Counted from the stretch's first letter, positions 47,111 through 56,331 are shown. The stretch is DNA of 64,000 nucleotides from Photobacterium sp. DA100 (GCF_029223585.1 NZ_CP119423.1:1860001-1924000); one strand, 5' to 3'. Program-made: numbers and translations. Notes: a model not told the origin generated them from the sequence alone.

Positions 47111-49167
47111 TGCAACATAAGACTTTAAAACTGTCTGCACTGGCCGTATTGGTTGCCGGTGCAACAGGAGCCAATGCCGCTGTTTACCGTGTAGTTGAAG
47201 TGACTGATGGCACTGATATTGCGTCTCAACAATATTTCCCTGAGGTAAATCAGTCTGACATTACCCAGCGGTTAGCATTTTATGGGCAGGGCATTACAGC
47301 ATCTGGTGCTGATGAGAACTGTTTCGACGGCAGTTGTAATGAGGCGGGGTATTTAGTATTCGGTGAGAGCCGCTTTGGTGCCGATGGCATCAACTATCGT
47401 GATGAAGTGGCATTTATCCTTGATAACTTGCAGCGTATTAACGATGAAGACAACCTATACCGCTATTGTGACAGCAACCTAGGTCCGAATACCTGTCGCG
47501 AATGGGCACGTACGCAATATTATGGTAACGGTTACAATACCAACGATTTGGGTGACCGTACCGGATTTGGTGGCTTGGTTCGTGAGCAGGAAGCGTGGAG
47601 CAAGAACTTCTTCTCCAATGCGACAGCGGTAAGCGGCTCGTCGTCTTTGGCACAGGTAGAAACGTTTGCTGATATCTCTGCGGGATATGATGACGATGTC
47701 CGTGCAGCACTGGGTACTATTGTCGATTCGGGCAACCATAAAACCACCAATACTGTCATCAATGCCCAGGGCACCTCTGTCGCTGGCGATTACGTCCTAG
47801 GTATTTCTAGTGGAGCGTATTTTTACGATGGCCAGCGTTATGCCCGCCAATTCAACAAGCGCGGCTTTGTTAACCTGGGTGACAACAAGGTTGGTCTGTC
47901 TCCTGCTGGTTCTGATTCGCTGACCACAACTGCCGGCCAGTCTCTGGCATGGGATGCTGTTGAATATAACAATCAGCTTTTGGTTGTTGGTAGTGCCTCT
48001 TACGATCGCAGTTCGTTCAATGACACAGACAACAAGGTACCGGATAACTACGGCGACCGTGGTGACCCGACGTTTAATGAGAGCACATTCAGAGATTGTC
48101 CTAAGACGTTTGAGGAGAAAGGGCTAGAGAGCTTCTACGCTACCAAGGAGTGTCAGCTTTCGGTCTTTGCCAACGACGGTGTTTTCTGGACGGTTGATGG
48201 CAGCACGTCAGGTAATGTTGAAGCGCAGCTGCTGGCGAAGAACGACCTGGCGACTTTAGATCCCGATGAGAATGATCGCTCTTTCCAGGCGGGGGCCCGT
48301 GCCGTTGAGCTAGTGAACGGCCAACCTGTGGTGGTCGGTTTTACCACTGACCGTTACGACAATGACTACTATGCAATGCGCGCGTCAATTTGGGAATTGC
48401 CTGCGGACGCTACCAGTGTGTCAGCAGAGAGCTTTGAGCGAACCTTGATTCCGGGCCTTGCATTGGAAAGTGGCGGTGACCGAGTGCTGACCTACACGTT
48501 GGCAACGGGCGTTAATGCCAACAACAAGGTGATTGGCGTGGCGAAGAACTTCCGTGCCGATAACCGTTCTTACGTTGAGCGCATGTTTGTTTATGACAAT
48601 GCGACTAAACCTGATGCGCCTACTTTCCTGAATAGCTCGATTTCATCGATCTTCTTTGATGGGGCCAATGGTTACCCGGCGGCAATCAACAACAGTAACC
48701 AGATTGTTGGTCGCTTAGATAGCGAGTCGGTAAACCAGGTGGATGGTCGTTTCCGTCGCCAGCGTGCCTTCACTTATGCTATGGGTGACATCGACGGTTC
48801 AGCGGCGTTGAAGAAAGGCGATGCGTATTTCCTTGATGATTTGACCAACGATGGTGAAACAGGCGGAAATGCGAACAAGTACCGTATATTTGAAGCCACA
48901 GGCATTAATGATGCTGGTGTGATTTCTGCAACCGCCTACAAGTGTGAAGGTGGCTATGATGATCTCACCACAGACTCTTACTGTCAGGGTGGGGAACCGG
49001 GTGTAGAACGCACGGTAGCCGTGAAGCTTATCCCGATTGCGGCCTCAGAAGAACCTACGGTACAGAAGCGTCCAGAGGCAGAAGCGAATATTGAGCGTAG
49101 CGGTGCATCGCTTGGTATGTTGGCAATGGCTTTCCTCGGGTTCCTAGGGTTCCGTCGCAGAAAGTGA
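47110..49167 (+). CDS. DUF3466 exported protein with GlyGly-CTERM-type sorting tail
   Basis: A 685-residue protein. Signal peptide MQHKTLKLSALAVLVAGATGANA. The body is acidic, asparagine- and aspartate-rich and fits the DUF3466 family. The C-terminus is SGASLG, a hydrophobic helix (MLAMAFLGFLGF) and RRRK, the tripartite layout of GlyGly-CTERM signals that rhombosortase cuts before surface delivery by type II secretion in Vibrio and Shewanella. Function unknown. Overlaps uup by 1 bp; a terminator follows. Confidence 0.88.
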   Translation: MQHKTLKLSALAVLVAGATGANAAVYRVVEVTDGTDIASQQYFPEVNQSDITQRLAFYGQGITASGADENCFDGSCNEAGYLVFGESRFGADGINYRDEVAFILDNLQRINDEDNLYRYCDSNLGPNTCREWARTQYYGNGYNTNDLGDRTGFGGLVREQEAWSKNFFSNATAVSGSSSLAQVETFADISAGYDDDVRAALGTIVDSGNHKTTNTVINAQGTSVAGDYVLGISSGAYFYDGQRYARQFNKRGFVNLGDNKVGLSPAGSDSLTTTAGQSLAWDAVEYNNQLLVVGSASYDRSSFNDTDNKVPDNYGDRGDPTFNESTFRDCPKTFEEKGLESFYATKECQLSVFANDGVFWTVDGSTSGNVEAQLLAKNDLATLDPDENDRSFQAGARAVELVNGQPVVVGFTTDRYDNDYYAMRASIWELPADATSVSAESFERTLIPGLALESGGDRVLTYTLATGVNANNKVIGVAKNFRADNRSYVERMFVYDNATKPDAPTFLNSSISSIFFDGANGYPAAINNSNQIVGRLDSESVNQVDGRFRRQRAFTYAMGDIDGSAALKKGDAYFLDDLTNDGETGGNANKYRIFEATGINDAGVISATAYKCEGGYDDLTTDSYCQGGEPGVERTVAVKLIPIAASEEPTVQKRPEAEANIERSGASLGMLAMAFLGFLGFRRRK

Positions 49168-49196
49168 TTTTTTGTCAAAATTGGTCAAAATACACT

Positions 49197-49228
49197 CAGG
49201 CTCACAATTTGTGAGCCTGTTTTGTTTT
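49197..49228 (+). terminator. Terminator of the rlmL-uup-DUF3466 cluster
   Basis: CAGGCTCACA/TGTGAGCCTG stem with a 3-nt loop, followed by TTTTGTTTT. Confidence 0.9.
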
Positions 49229-49337
49229 GTGAGTTGATCTCAGCTCCTATTTAGCTAATTCTTAATAGTGGAGACACAAAATCTCCATCATTATGCAATA
49301 GTAATGAATGTAAATGATAAGGATGAGGATCGAACTT

Positions 49338-49511
49338 ATGAAGAGACAAAAGCGGGATCGTCTGGAACGCGCACAATCTCAAGGCTACAAGGCTGGCATA
49401 AATGGTCGTTCCAGTGAAGACTGTCCGTACCAATCGACAGAGGCCCGTACGAACTGGCTAGGTGGCTGGCGAGAAGCAAGAGAAGATTTGCAATCTGGCC
49501 TGTTTAAATAA
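49338..49511 (+). CDS. rmf: Ribosome modulation factor RMF
   Basis: A 57-residue basic protein with the family block RDRLERAQSQGYKAGINGRS, CPYQ and WLGGWREAREDL. It pairs 70S ribosomes into inactive 100S dimers in stationary phase. The ATG at 49338 is chosen over one 8 codons upstream because homology begins there. It has its own terminator. Confidence 0.95.
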   Translation: MKRQKRDRLERAQSQGYKAGINGRSSEDCPYQSTEARTNWLGGWREAREDLQSGLFK

Positions 49512-49538
49512 TAAACCTCCCTTCATATCTCCCTTATT

Positions 49539-49568
49539 GAGCCCCTATTAGGAACAGGGGCTCTTTCT
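49539..49568 (+). terminator. rmf terminator
   Basis: GAGCCCCT/AGGGGCTC stem with a 9-nt loop, followed by TTTCT. Confidence 0.88.
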
Positions 49569-49685
49569 ATTTTAGCGATCCTAGATACGAGGCCCAGGGC
49601 CCTAGGAAGTAATACTAGAGCTAATGTGATTAGTACGTGACAACGTAATGATCATGAGCCGATTCTCCCCAGACCCCAAGATCAA

Positions 49686-49710
49686 AAAAGGCCGCCTGTG
49701 GCGACCTTCA
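49686..49710 (-). terminator. fabA terminator
   Basis: On the minus strand AAGGTCGCC pairs with GGCGGCCTT (one G-U) around ACA and is followed by TTTTTGA. It lies 22 bp past the fabA stop. Confidence 0.85.
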
Positions 49711-49731
49711 GAACTCGAAAGCGAGTTAATT

Positions 49732-50247
49732 TTAGAATGATGACGTATCTTTGAATAGGCCAACTTTCAAGTCTTTAGCAACGTAGATTTCTTTGCCATC
49801 AACCAATACACGGCCGTCGGCAACACCCATGATCAGTTTACGGTTAATCACGCGCTTAAGCTGGATTTCATACGTTACTTTCTTCGCATCTGGCAGGATT
49901 TGACCTGTAAATTTCACTTCACCCACACCCAGAGCACGACCTTTACCTTCGCCGCCAGCCCAACCTAGGAAGAAGCCTACTAGCTGCCACATAGCATCTA
50001 GGCCAAGGCAACCTGGCATTACAGGGTCACCTTTGAAGTGGCAGTCAAAGAACCATAGGTCAGGGCGGATATCTAATTCAGCATGGATGAAACCTTTACC
50101 GTGTTCACCACCTTCGTCGGTGATGTTTACAATACGGTCGATCATCAGCATGTTGTCAGATGGCAAGGATGGAAAAGCAGGACCGTAAAGTTCGCCTTTA
50201 CCACATGCAACAAGTTCGTCGTAATTATAAGATTGCTGGCGTTTCAT
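49732..50247 (-). CDS. fabA: 3-hydroxydecanoyl-ACP dehydratase/isomerase FabA
   Basis: A 171-residue hotdog-fold enzyme that introduces the cis double bond in unsaturated fatty acid synthesis. Catalytic His70 ([15 protein letters not shown]) and Asp84 (LGLDAMWQ) are at the E. coli positions. It follows the lonP gene on the same strand with a 68-bp gap. FabR/FadR sites were not resolved. Confidence 0.97.
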   Translation of the reverse strand: MKRQQSYNYDELVACGKGELYGPAFPSLPSDNMLMIDRIVNITDEGGEHGKGFIHAELDIRPDLWFFDCHFKGDPVMPGCLGLDAMWQLVGFFLGWAGGEGKGRALGVGEVKFTGQILPDAKKVTYEIQLKRVINRKLIMGVADGRVLVDGKEIYVAKDLKVGLFKDTSSF

Positions 50248-50315
50248 CAGACTTTAAAGCTCCTTAAAAAGTATGGAGGCAATTTAGCTTACACATGTAC
50301 GCCAGACAACTCGGA

Positions 50316-52004
50316 TCAGTTCTGGACAAACCAGTGGCGTAGTCGTGTTAATAAGCCGACATGCTTAACTATTTCACCGTTATGAAAGAGATCAATACGC
50401 TCTGCAATCTTTGCCAATAAGGTCTCTGCATCTTCATCATCGCTACGGAAGGCTTGTCCGGTAAGCAGAGGCAGAGCGTCATCGACACTTTCAGCTGTCC
50501 ATAGATGGAATTTATCGGCTTTAATGGCAGCTAGGACTTCGTCGTTAAGGCATAGGTTAGTCAGGTTTGTTTTCGGTAAGATGACACCCTGGCTACCGGT
50601 CAGTCCTCGGAACGCACAAACTTTGTAGAAGCCCTCGATTTTCTCGTTAATGCCGCCGACGGCCTGTACACGGCCGAATTGGTCTACGGCACCGGTAACG
50701 GCGATTTGTTGGTTGATCGGTTGCATTGACAGGGCTGAGACCAGAGAGCAGAGTTCTGCTAACGAGGCGCTGTCGCCATCGACTTCCGAGTACGACTGTT
50801 CAAAGACGATAGAGGCGGAGAAGGGCAATGGCTGATCTAGGTCCAATGCGGTACTTAGGAAGGCTTGCATGATCATCATGCCTTTAGCATGGATATTCCC
50901 GCCCAGCTCTGCTTTACGCTCAACATCAGAGATATCACCGTCACCAAAGTGAACCACACACGAGATACGAGCCGGCTCGCCGTAGGCGCGAGGGTGGCCC
51001 GGTACTTCAACCACGGTAAGTCCATTGACCTGACCGACTTCTTCACCCTGACAGTTAATCACTACCTGACCATGGTGGATATCCTCGATGGCACGTTCAG
51101 GCAGGTATGACTCGCGGTATTCGCGGGCTTGAATTGAGTCTTTCAGGTGCTGGGCGGTGATCTTTTGCCCTTGGGACTCCAGAGCGGCTTCACAGAGTAG
51201 ACTTTGGTGCCAGATTGGGCACAGCGGTACTCGGGTCTGGTCTTCTGCGTAGCGGGCGCCAGTTTTAAGTACCATCTCCAGCGCTTCGGCATCTGCTAGC
51301 TCAGGCAACTTGGCCGTTTTGATGATGGCTTTCAGGTAGGCAAGATAGAGCGGCAGGTTGGTTTCGTTGATCACCATATCTTGCTCGAATTCGCCGTACA
51401 TGGTGAAGCCCGAAGAGATATCCGGCTCGGCATTTTCAAGCTCTGCCATCAGATACCGGTCGCCAATCAATACCAGCTTGATGTTGAGCTGCTCTGCTGG
51501 TGGCAGGGGGTAAAGACTTTTGTTTGAAGCTGCTTGCCACTCAAGGGTGCCGTTCATCAAAATACTTTTCAAACGCGGCCATAGGCTCGGATTGGCGAGG
51601 ATAGCACCGACAGATAGAACCAGGTAACCGTTGTTGGCCTGGTGTACCAGTCCGTGCTTGACCTGCTGCTTGTTGATCTTGTTTTCTTCGACTGGTGGAT
51701 ACACGGCACCAAACAGGCTTTGCTCTGTCACACTTTCACCGGCAACGATAACCGGGGATTCATTTTTGGCTTTGGCTTGTTGTGAAATCAGCTCAATGAC
51801 ATAATCACGGTACACCTTGTTGTCAGGCGCTGTAATTCGCAAAACACGAGGTTGAAGTTCGACAGCAGTAAACCGGCGCACAGCATCTGTGAGACGATCT
51901 TGCAAGGTTCCTGTGATAGCGGGAGCGAGATCATCGTACTGTTCAAGGATGGCTTGGTACTGGGAGTAGTCTGGAGTCATCGAGCGCCAGTTTTGTTCAT
52001 GCAT
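50316..52004 (-). CDS. Lon-like protease LonP (YcbZ family)
   Basis: A 562-residue protein. The N-terminal two-thirds are a degenerate AAA+-like region without a clear Walker A lysine motif. The C-terminal Lon protease domain has the Ser-Lys dyad: Ser in DGDSASLAELC (about residue 410) and Lys in GGINEKIEGFYKVC (about residue 453). It is the YcbZ/Lon-2-related family that sits beside fabA and matP in Enterobacteria and Vibrio. Substrates unknown. Divergent from matP. Confidence 0.92.
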   Translation of the reverse strand: MHEQNWRSMTPDYSQYQAILEQYDDLAPAITGTLQDRLTDAVRRFTAVELQPRVLRITAPDNKVYRDYVIELISQQAKAKNESPVIVAGESVTEQSLFGAVYPPVEENKINKQQVKHGLVHQANNGYLVLSVGAILANPSLWPRLKSILMNGTLEWQAASNKSLYPLPPAEQLNIKLVLIGDRYLMAELENAEPDISSGFTMYGEFEQDMVINETNLPLYLAYLKAIIKTAKLPELADAEALEMVLKTGARYAEDQTRVPLCPIWHQSLLCEAALESQGQKITAQHLKDSIQAREYRESYLPERAIEDIHHGQVVINCQGEEVGQVNGLTVVEVPGHPRAYGEPARISCVVHFGDGDISDVERKAELGGNIHAKGMMIMQAFLSTALDLDQPLPFSASIVFEQSYSEVDGDSASLAELCSLVSALSMQPINQQIAVTGAVDQFGRVQAVGGINEKIEGFYKVCAFRGLTGSQGVILPKTNLTNLCLNDEVLAAIKADKFHLWTAESVDDALPLLTGQAFRSDDEDAETLLAKIAERIDLFHNGEIVKHVGLLTRLRHWFVQN

Positions 52005-52174
52005 GGGCGTGTGCTTTATTTCGTTAGTGTGAAAAAGTCAGCAGTATAAATGAATCAATGGCCGCATAATAGCTTAGTGTGTAATGTTATTGACTTCATT
52101 TGCAGTTCAGTTGAGATCGACTTAAAAACAACCGCTTAAAGTTCAAAAGGGAATTGAGCTTTGGAAGTCCAGCA

Positions 52175-52187
52175 GTTACACTGTCAC
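52175..52187. promoter_or_regulatory. Near-consensus matS site upstream of matP
   Basis: GTTACACTGTCAC matches GTGACRNYGTCAC at all constrained positions but one (G3 to T). It ends 37 bp before the matP ATG. Confidence 0.5.
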
Positions 52188-52224
52188 CACTTAAGTTTAG
52201 ACTTATCGAGAATCTCTGACGACT

Positions 52225-52677
52225 ATGAAATATCAGCAGCTTGAAAACCTTGAAGCCGGATGGAAATGGAATTATTTAGTAAAAAAATGGAAAGAAGGTG
52301 AAGCGATCACCGGGTACATCGATACCAGTGAAGCGAAAGCAGCTGTAGATGAGCTTCTATCACTCGAGCATGAGCCGACTAAGGTACTGAAGTGGATTGA
52401 TAAGCACATGTCGCCAGAGCTTGATAAGAAGCTCAAGCAGGCCATTCGTGCTAAGCGCAAGCGCCACTTTAATGCCGAGCAAGTTCATACTCGCAAGAAA
52501 TCGATCGACCTCGATTACCGTGTTTGGGAAAAGTTGGCGGAAAAATCCAAAGAATTGGATTGTACCTTGTCTGACACTATCGAGTATTTAATCGGTGAGT
52601 CGAACAAGACAGAAGTGGCGAGCAAGAAGGTGCTGGATCTCAAGAATGATCTTCACGAGCTGCTGGACTTTGAATAG
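52225..52677 (+). CDS. matP: Macrodomain Ter protein MatP
   Basis: A 150-residue DNA-binding protein that organises the terminus by binding matS. Conserved blocks are the N-terminal [20 protein letters not shown] and the ribbon-helix-helix with [19 protein letters not shown]; a C-terminal coiled coil provides tetramer contacts. It acts with ZapAB at the divisome. Two perfect matS sites in this window agree with its presence. Confidence 0.97.
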   Translation: MKYQQLENLEAGWKWNYLVKKWKEGEAITGYIDTSEAKAAVDELLSLEHEPTKVLKWIDKHMSPELDKKLKQAIRAKRKRHFNAEQVHTRKKSIDLDYRVWEKLAEKSKELDCTLSDTIEYLIGESNKTEVASKKVLDLKNDLHELLDFE

Positions 52678-52847
52678 GAGCTTGAGCCACAAGCCTGTTT
52701 CGCTTCAGAGTTGTTAACTTGACTCAGGCGCGAGTCGCTAACATGTTGTAAAATATAACTGAGATGCCATAGCTTCTACCCGAATACCATTTAGCAAACC
52801 ATTTTGTAGGGCTGGGCCAGAAAAAGGAACTTAGAAAGGAGCCGAGC

Positions 52848-53153
52848 ATGGAATATGTCATTGTCCTTGCTGTCGTTGTATTTATTCTTGTGTTTAAAGA
52901 CCGTCCGGTGATGGTGCTGGTATTTGAAGAGGGAAAGTTGACCAAGCAGAAAGGCCAGATCCCAAATGGGTTTTTGGTTGGTTGCAAAGATATTGCGCAC
53001 AAGCAGCCATTTTCAGGCAAGATCAAAGTCTATAAGAACCGATTTGCCACTAAGCTGGTTTTTTCTAAGTCGGTGCCTGCAAAAGTCAAACAACGGGTCC
53101 ACAATGTTTTTCCGTATAGCGGTGGCTCGAAGAAGCGTGGAAGACGCGCCTAA
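52848..53153 (+). CDS. DUF3634 family membrane-anchored protein
   Basis: A 101-residue protein with one N-terminal membrane segment (EYVIVLAVVVFILVF) and a basic cytoplasmic part, VYKNRFATKLVFSKSVPAKVKQRVHNVFP. This matches DUF3634, a small Vibrionaceae family found next to matP. Function unknown. SD AAAGGAG; terminator at 53172. Confidence 0.85.
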   Translation: MEYVIVLAVVVFILVFKDRPVMVLVFEEGKLTKQKGQIPNGFLVGCKDIAHKQPFSGKIKVYKNRFATKLVFSKSVPAKVKQRVHNVFPYSGGSKKRGRRA

Positions 53154-53171
53154 TTTAATCATTTGCTGTCT

Positions 53172-53200
53172 AAAAGCTCTCCATTAAGGGGAGCTTTTTT
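53172..53200 (+). terminator. Terminator of DUF3634 gene
   Basis: AAAAGCTCTCC pairs with GGGGAGCTTTT (one wobble) around ATTAA, followed by TTTTT. Confidence 0.85.
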
Positions 53201-53246
53201 GTATCATAAGCACTTCATTTCTCTGGCAACAATACAGGTATCTATC

Positions 53247-53651
53247 ATGATCATGCCACATGCTTTTCGCTTAACACTCGGTATGGATTTAAAACAGTCT
53301 ATTTTGGCATACGTGAAGCAAGAGGAAATGAAAGCCGGTTCATTGTTAAGTTGTGTCGGTTGTCTTTCCCAGGCCTCGATAAGGCTGGCGAATGAATCCG
53401 AGAGCCTCGAGCTGGCAGGCCCATTAGAGATCCTGACGCTCAGTGGAACCCTAACCCCAGAGCATGTCCATTTGCATATTTCAGTGGCCGATAGATTGGG
53501 CCGTGTCTATGGCGGTCATCTACAAGACGGTTCGATTGTGTCCCATACCGCAGAGATTTGCTTGGCAGAGTATACCAATCTCTCATTCAGCCGTGAGCCT
53601 GATACAACAACCGGTTTTACCGAGCTGGTGGTCAAAGAAGTGGAACTTTAG
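53247..53651 (+). CDS. PPC-domain (DUF296) protein
   Basis: A 134-residue single PPC/DUF296 domain: AFRLTLGMDLKQSILAYV, LLSCVGCLSQASIRLAN, the metal-site-like TPEHVHLHISVADRLGRVYGGHL (histidines H-x-H) and the C-terminal FTELVVKEVEL. In plants the domain accompanies AT-hooks; the bacterial stand-alone forms have no defined role. The start at 53247 is preferred (SD AGG upstream); the frame opens earlier inside the upstream terminator. Confidence 0.85.
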   Translation: MIMPHAFRLTLGMDLKQSILAYVKQEEMKAGSLLSCVGCLSQASIRLANESESLELAGPLEILTLSGTLTPEHVHLHISVADRLGRVYGGHLQDGSIVSHTAEICLAEYTNLSFSREPDTTTGFTELVVKEVEL

Positions 53652-53730
53652 ATAGTCGCTAAAGCTATAATCCCAGGCCTACTGTATATACTTGTAAGTA
53701 CAAGAATTCTGACAATTAGATGGTGGAGCT

Positions 53731-54219
53731 ATGGGGAAAGCGACTGGGGAGCTGTCATTTCAGGCTCAGCTTAAAGGGAATCATTGTTTTGGTTGTGGGA
53801 CTGAAAACCCCCATGGGCTTCATATTCAAAGCTTCTGGGCAGCAGGAGATACGGCGTCGTGTCAGTTTATCCCACAGGCCCATCATTGTGCTGCACCGAC
53901 TCACTTTCTTAATGGCGGTATTATTGCCACTGTGATTGATTGCCACTGTATCTGTACCGCCATGGCCGATGCCTATAGGCGTGCAGGCAGAGGAATCGGT
54001 CAGGGAGAGGCGATATGGTTTGCAACCGGGAGTTTGTCGCTGAAATATCTTCGCCCGGTGTTGATAAATGCTGATATTGTATTGGAAGCGCATATTTCGG
54101 CTGTGGAAGCGCGGACAACCCATTTGGTGTGCAACCTTATTGCAGATGGTAAAACAGCCGTCGAAGCTAAGCTAACGGCTGTTAGGGTCCCAGAACAATG
54201 GATGTCTGCTAAGGCTTAA
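53731..54219 (+). CDS. Hotdog-fold thioesterase (PaaI/4HBT-like)
   Basis: A 162-residue protein. CFGCGTENPHGLHIQ and HFLNGGIIATVIDCHCICTAM, with the acidic residue on the central helix, fit the YbgC/PaaI acyl-CoA thioesterase superfamily; SLSLKYLRPVLINADIVLEA is the following strand pair. The natural acyl-CoA is not predictable. Its TAA shares TTAA with the stop of the convergent gene at 54216. Confidence 0.85.
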   Translation: MGKATGELSFQAQLKGNHCFGCGTENPHGLHIQSFWAAGDTASCQFIPQAHHCAAPTHFLNGGIIATVIDCHCICTAMADAYRRAGRGIGQGEAIWFATGSLSLKYLRPVLINADIVLEAHISAVEARTTHLVCNLIADGKTAVEAKLTAVRVPEQWMSAKA

Positions 54220-54479
54220 TTCTGAGTTGTTTTGGATGCTGCAATATCGACAAGGGCCTGGTGGCTAGAAAGATAGAGTTGGATTTTCTGTTGTAGCTCG
54301 TTCAAGGCTTGCTCTGCTTTTATTCTTTTTTCTTTTTCCTGTTCCAATTCCTTGCCAAGTTCAACAGCCATATAGCCGCCTTTGATTAATGCTTTGGTTG
54401 TGACGTTGCTCTCAGTAATCGACTTTAACTCTTCAATCATGAAATAGTGTTTGTCGATATCTCTTATTGTAATTGCCAT
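54216..54479 (-). CDS. Small coiled-coil protein, unknown
   Basis: An 87-residue soluble protein. Its second half (ELGKELEQEKEKRIKAEQALNELQQKIQLYL) is a strongly predicted coiled coil. No family recognised. The 3' end overlaps the convergent thioesterase gene by 4 bp through shared TTAA stops. No SD stronger than moderate is seen upstream of the ATG. Confidence 0.55.
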   Translation of the reverse strand: MAITIRDIDKHYFMIEELKSITESNVTTKALIKGGYMAVELGKELEQEKEKRIKAEQALNELQQKIQLYLSSHQALVDIAASKTTQN

Positions 54480-54741
54480 GTGTTTAATAACGCTTAAAAG
54501 ATAGCATTATCTATCAGATTGTATGGCTGTCAATATTTCTGATGGCTTTTTCTGCAGGGTAAATATTTTCTGAAAATGAATTTTGCTATCACACTTATAA
54601 GTGGTCCAGCTTCAATTTATCGTGAGGCTAGAGCGTTTATATTAAAAATTAAGCTTAACTAGGTTGTTGAAACTATTGTAGTCACTATTCGACAAGGATT
54701 AGAATCCACTTACAAAACAAATAGTGGTCGTAAGGAAAGTC

Positions 54742-55185
54742 GTGAACCTGCAACTGAGTCAGATTAAACGTCGAGCGATGGAAAATCGTATTAGGCAGCT
54801 ATCAAAACCTTCGTTACCAGGGCTGATGGAAATTACGCACGGAAGTGAGATCACACTCAGTGTTAAAACCCCGGTAGGGCAACTCTATCAAGTTAATTCG
54901 GTTTTTATCGGTACCAATGGTAAAGACAAGCTATTTATTGAATTGCCTGAGGTTAACAAGGCGGAAAGGGATCAATTTTTTCAGCTTGGCTATCGGATGA
55001 CAATAAAAGCGGTTTCTGACAAAGGCGAGGGCGCTTTGGTAAGAATTAGAACCCAAATTAGCCATATCATTACCGAACCCGTTCCGCTGCTAGTTGTAGA
55101 TATTCCGCTTAAAATTGATGTGGTGCAACTACAAAAGGAATCCCGTTATGACGATAATCTCGAGGTCAAACGGGGGATGGTCTAA
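54742..55185 (+). CDS. Stand-alone YcgR-N-like (flagellar brake) domain protein
   Basis: 147 residues from the GTG at 54742, which follows AAGGAAA; an earlier in-frame GTG at 54724 lacks an SD. ITHGSEITLSVKTPVGQLYQVNSVFIGTNG resembles the N-terminal barrel that precedes PilZ in YcgR-type c-di-GMP effectors, but the chain ends about where PilZ should begin; no RxxxR plus D/NxSxxG motif is present. It may be a truncated effector or a c-di-GMP-blind relative. Convergent with the CheY-like gene, 18 bp apart. Confidence 0.6.
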   Translation: MNLQLSQIKRRAMENRIRQLSKPSLPGLMEITHGSEITLSVKTPVGQLYQVNSVFIGTNGKDKLFIELPEVNKAERDQFFQLGYRMTIKAVSDKGEGALVRIRTQISHIITEPVPLLVVDIPLKIDVVQLQKESRYDDNLEVKRGMV

Positions 55186-55203
55186 CCATTAGCAGCACGG
55201 AAA

Positions 55204-55587
55204 CTAGCTATCACTTGGCTGAAAAATCCCGAGTTTTTCGAGGCAGCGCTGAACTTTCTGCATAGAAAGGGGCTTGACGAGGTAGTCATTCGGATTATGC
55301 GAAATAACACGTTTAACGGTATCCATTTCACTATCACCGGTTACAATCACAACCGGCAATGAAGGGTATTGTGTCCGGATATATTGCAAGACCTCAATCC
55401 CGTCCAGCGGCTTGCACAGGTTTAGATCGAGAAAAATGCAGTCAACCTTACTTTTTAGCAATGTACTATAGGCTTGCTGTGCTGTGGGTGCATAAAGGAG
55501 CTTTTGAATCGGGATACTTTTTCTTAGCAATTCGGCCAGGATCTTAGCCATCATTTTATTGTCTTCAATGATGAGAAATTTATTCAT
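55204..55587 (-). CDS. Single-domain response regulator (CheY-like)
   Basis: A 127-residue receiver domain. Acidic pocket E8/D9, phospho-acceptor Asp54 in CIFLDLNL, Thr83 in VIVTGDS and Lys105 in YLVKPLS are all present. No output domain and no adjacent histidine kinase. It would signal by protein contact. The upstream region contains a copy of the 17-mer also found upstream of the barrel gene at 58353. Confidence 0.9.
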   Translation of the reverse strand: MNKFLIIEDNKMMAKILAELLRKSIPIQKLLYAPTAQQAYSTLLKSKVDCIFLDLNLCKPLDGIEVLQYIRTQYPSLPVVIVTGDSEMDTVKRVISHNPNDYLVKPLSMQKVQRCLEKLGIFQPSDS

Positions 55588-55753
55588 ATTGGTTCTTCCT
55601 TAAACTCATCCTGTTCCTGCTAAGAATAACAAAAGTACTAATAAATATAAGTCATTATAAGGTGCTCTGGTACCTAGTATGATAGGGAAAATTAACGTTC
55701 AACTTGATTAACTATAAGTCAATCTGTGATCTTCCTCTTTATCATTCATCATT

Positions 55754-55770
55754 CTAGCGCACTATAATTT
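55754..55770. repeat. 17-mer repeat, copy 1
   Basis: CTAGCGCACTATAATTT, identical to 59160-59176. It lies 167 bp upstream of the CheY-like gene (minus strand). On the minus strand it includes a TATAGT hexamer and on the plus strand TATAAT. Confidence 0.65.
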
Positions 55771-55854
55771 CATGAGTGTCTAAAATTTAATCACACTTGG
55801 CTGGCAAAAAAGAGCGCTTCGGTAAGGGCAGTACGAAAGGAAAGGTCGAATGAC

Positions 55855-55877
55855 AGGCTGCACATTTCATGCAGCCT
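55855..55877 (-). terminator. Hairpin after the ToxS-like gene
   Basis: AGGCTGCA/TGCAGCCT stem with a 7-nt loop, just past the minus-strand stop at 55885. The tail is only weakly T-rich. Confidence 0.6.
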
Positions 55878-55884
55878 AGTTGAG

Positions 55885-56331
55885 TTAACCGGTGAGTGGT
55901 TTCCCGAGTAACACACTGTTTAGGTTCAGCAGTTGGTTATCTTTAGTGATAAAGACACCGCGTTGATCTGAAATATATGCCGCTTTGTCTGCAGACTCGA
56001 CGATGTAAAAACTACGGGCAGTGAGAGATTGCCGGTTTTCTGCCGTGTCTTGCTCCTTGGCAAGGACGAGATAATGAGCGCCATAGCGTAAGAAGATGCC
56101 ATAGAACTGCTTTGAAATCGTGATCTTATCAGCCGTGTTATAACCCAAAAATTGCATCTTGATCCGCCCATGAGTGAAGACGGTTGAAAGTCTTTCATGG
56201 CCAATGCCTGGGTAATTAGAATCAAACTGATATCGATCTTTTGTCGTTAAAGCAGAAAAAATACCGACACTGATTGTAAATAACAACCCGAGAAGAACCC
56301 CGATTGCCGCTTTTGTAAGGGACTTAGCCAT
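55885..56331 (-). CDS. ToxS/VtrC-like periplasmic partner of the ToxR-like regulator
   Basis: 148 residues from the ATG at 56331 (SD AAGGTG). One N-terminal membrane segment (AIGVLLGLLFTISVGIFSAL) is followed by a periplasmic beta-rich domain. No sequence family is firmly recognised, but the layout (short cytosolic tail, one membrane helix, about 120-residue periplasmic domain), the position and the 8-bp overlap with the regulator gene are those of ToxS, TcpH and VtrC. Such partners stabilise the ToxR-type protein or form a shared ligand pocket, bile in VtrA/VtrC. Function here is inferred. Confidence 0.7.
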   Translation of the reverse strand: MAKSLTKAAIGVLLGLLFTISVGIFSALTTKDRYQFDSNYPGIGHERLSTVFTHGRIKMQFLGYNTADKITISKQFYGIFLRYGAHYLVLAKEQDTAENRQSLTARSFYIVESADKAAYISDQRGVFITKDNQLLNLNSVLLGKPLTG

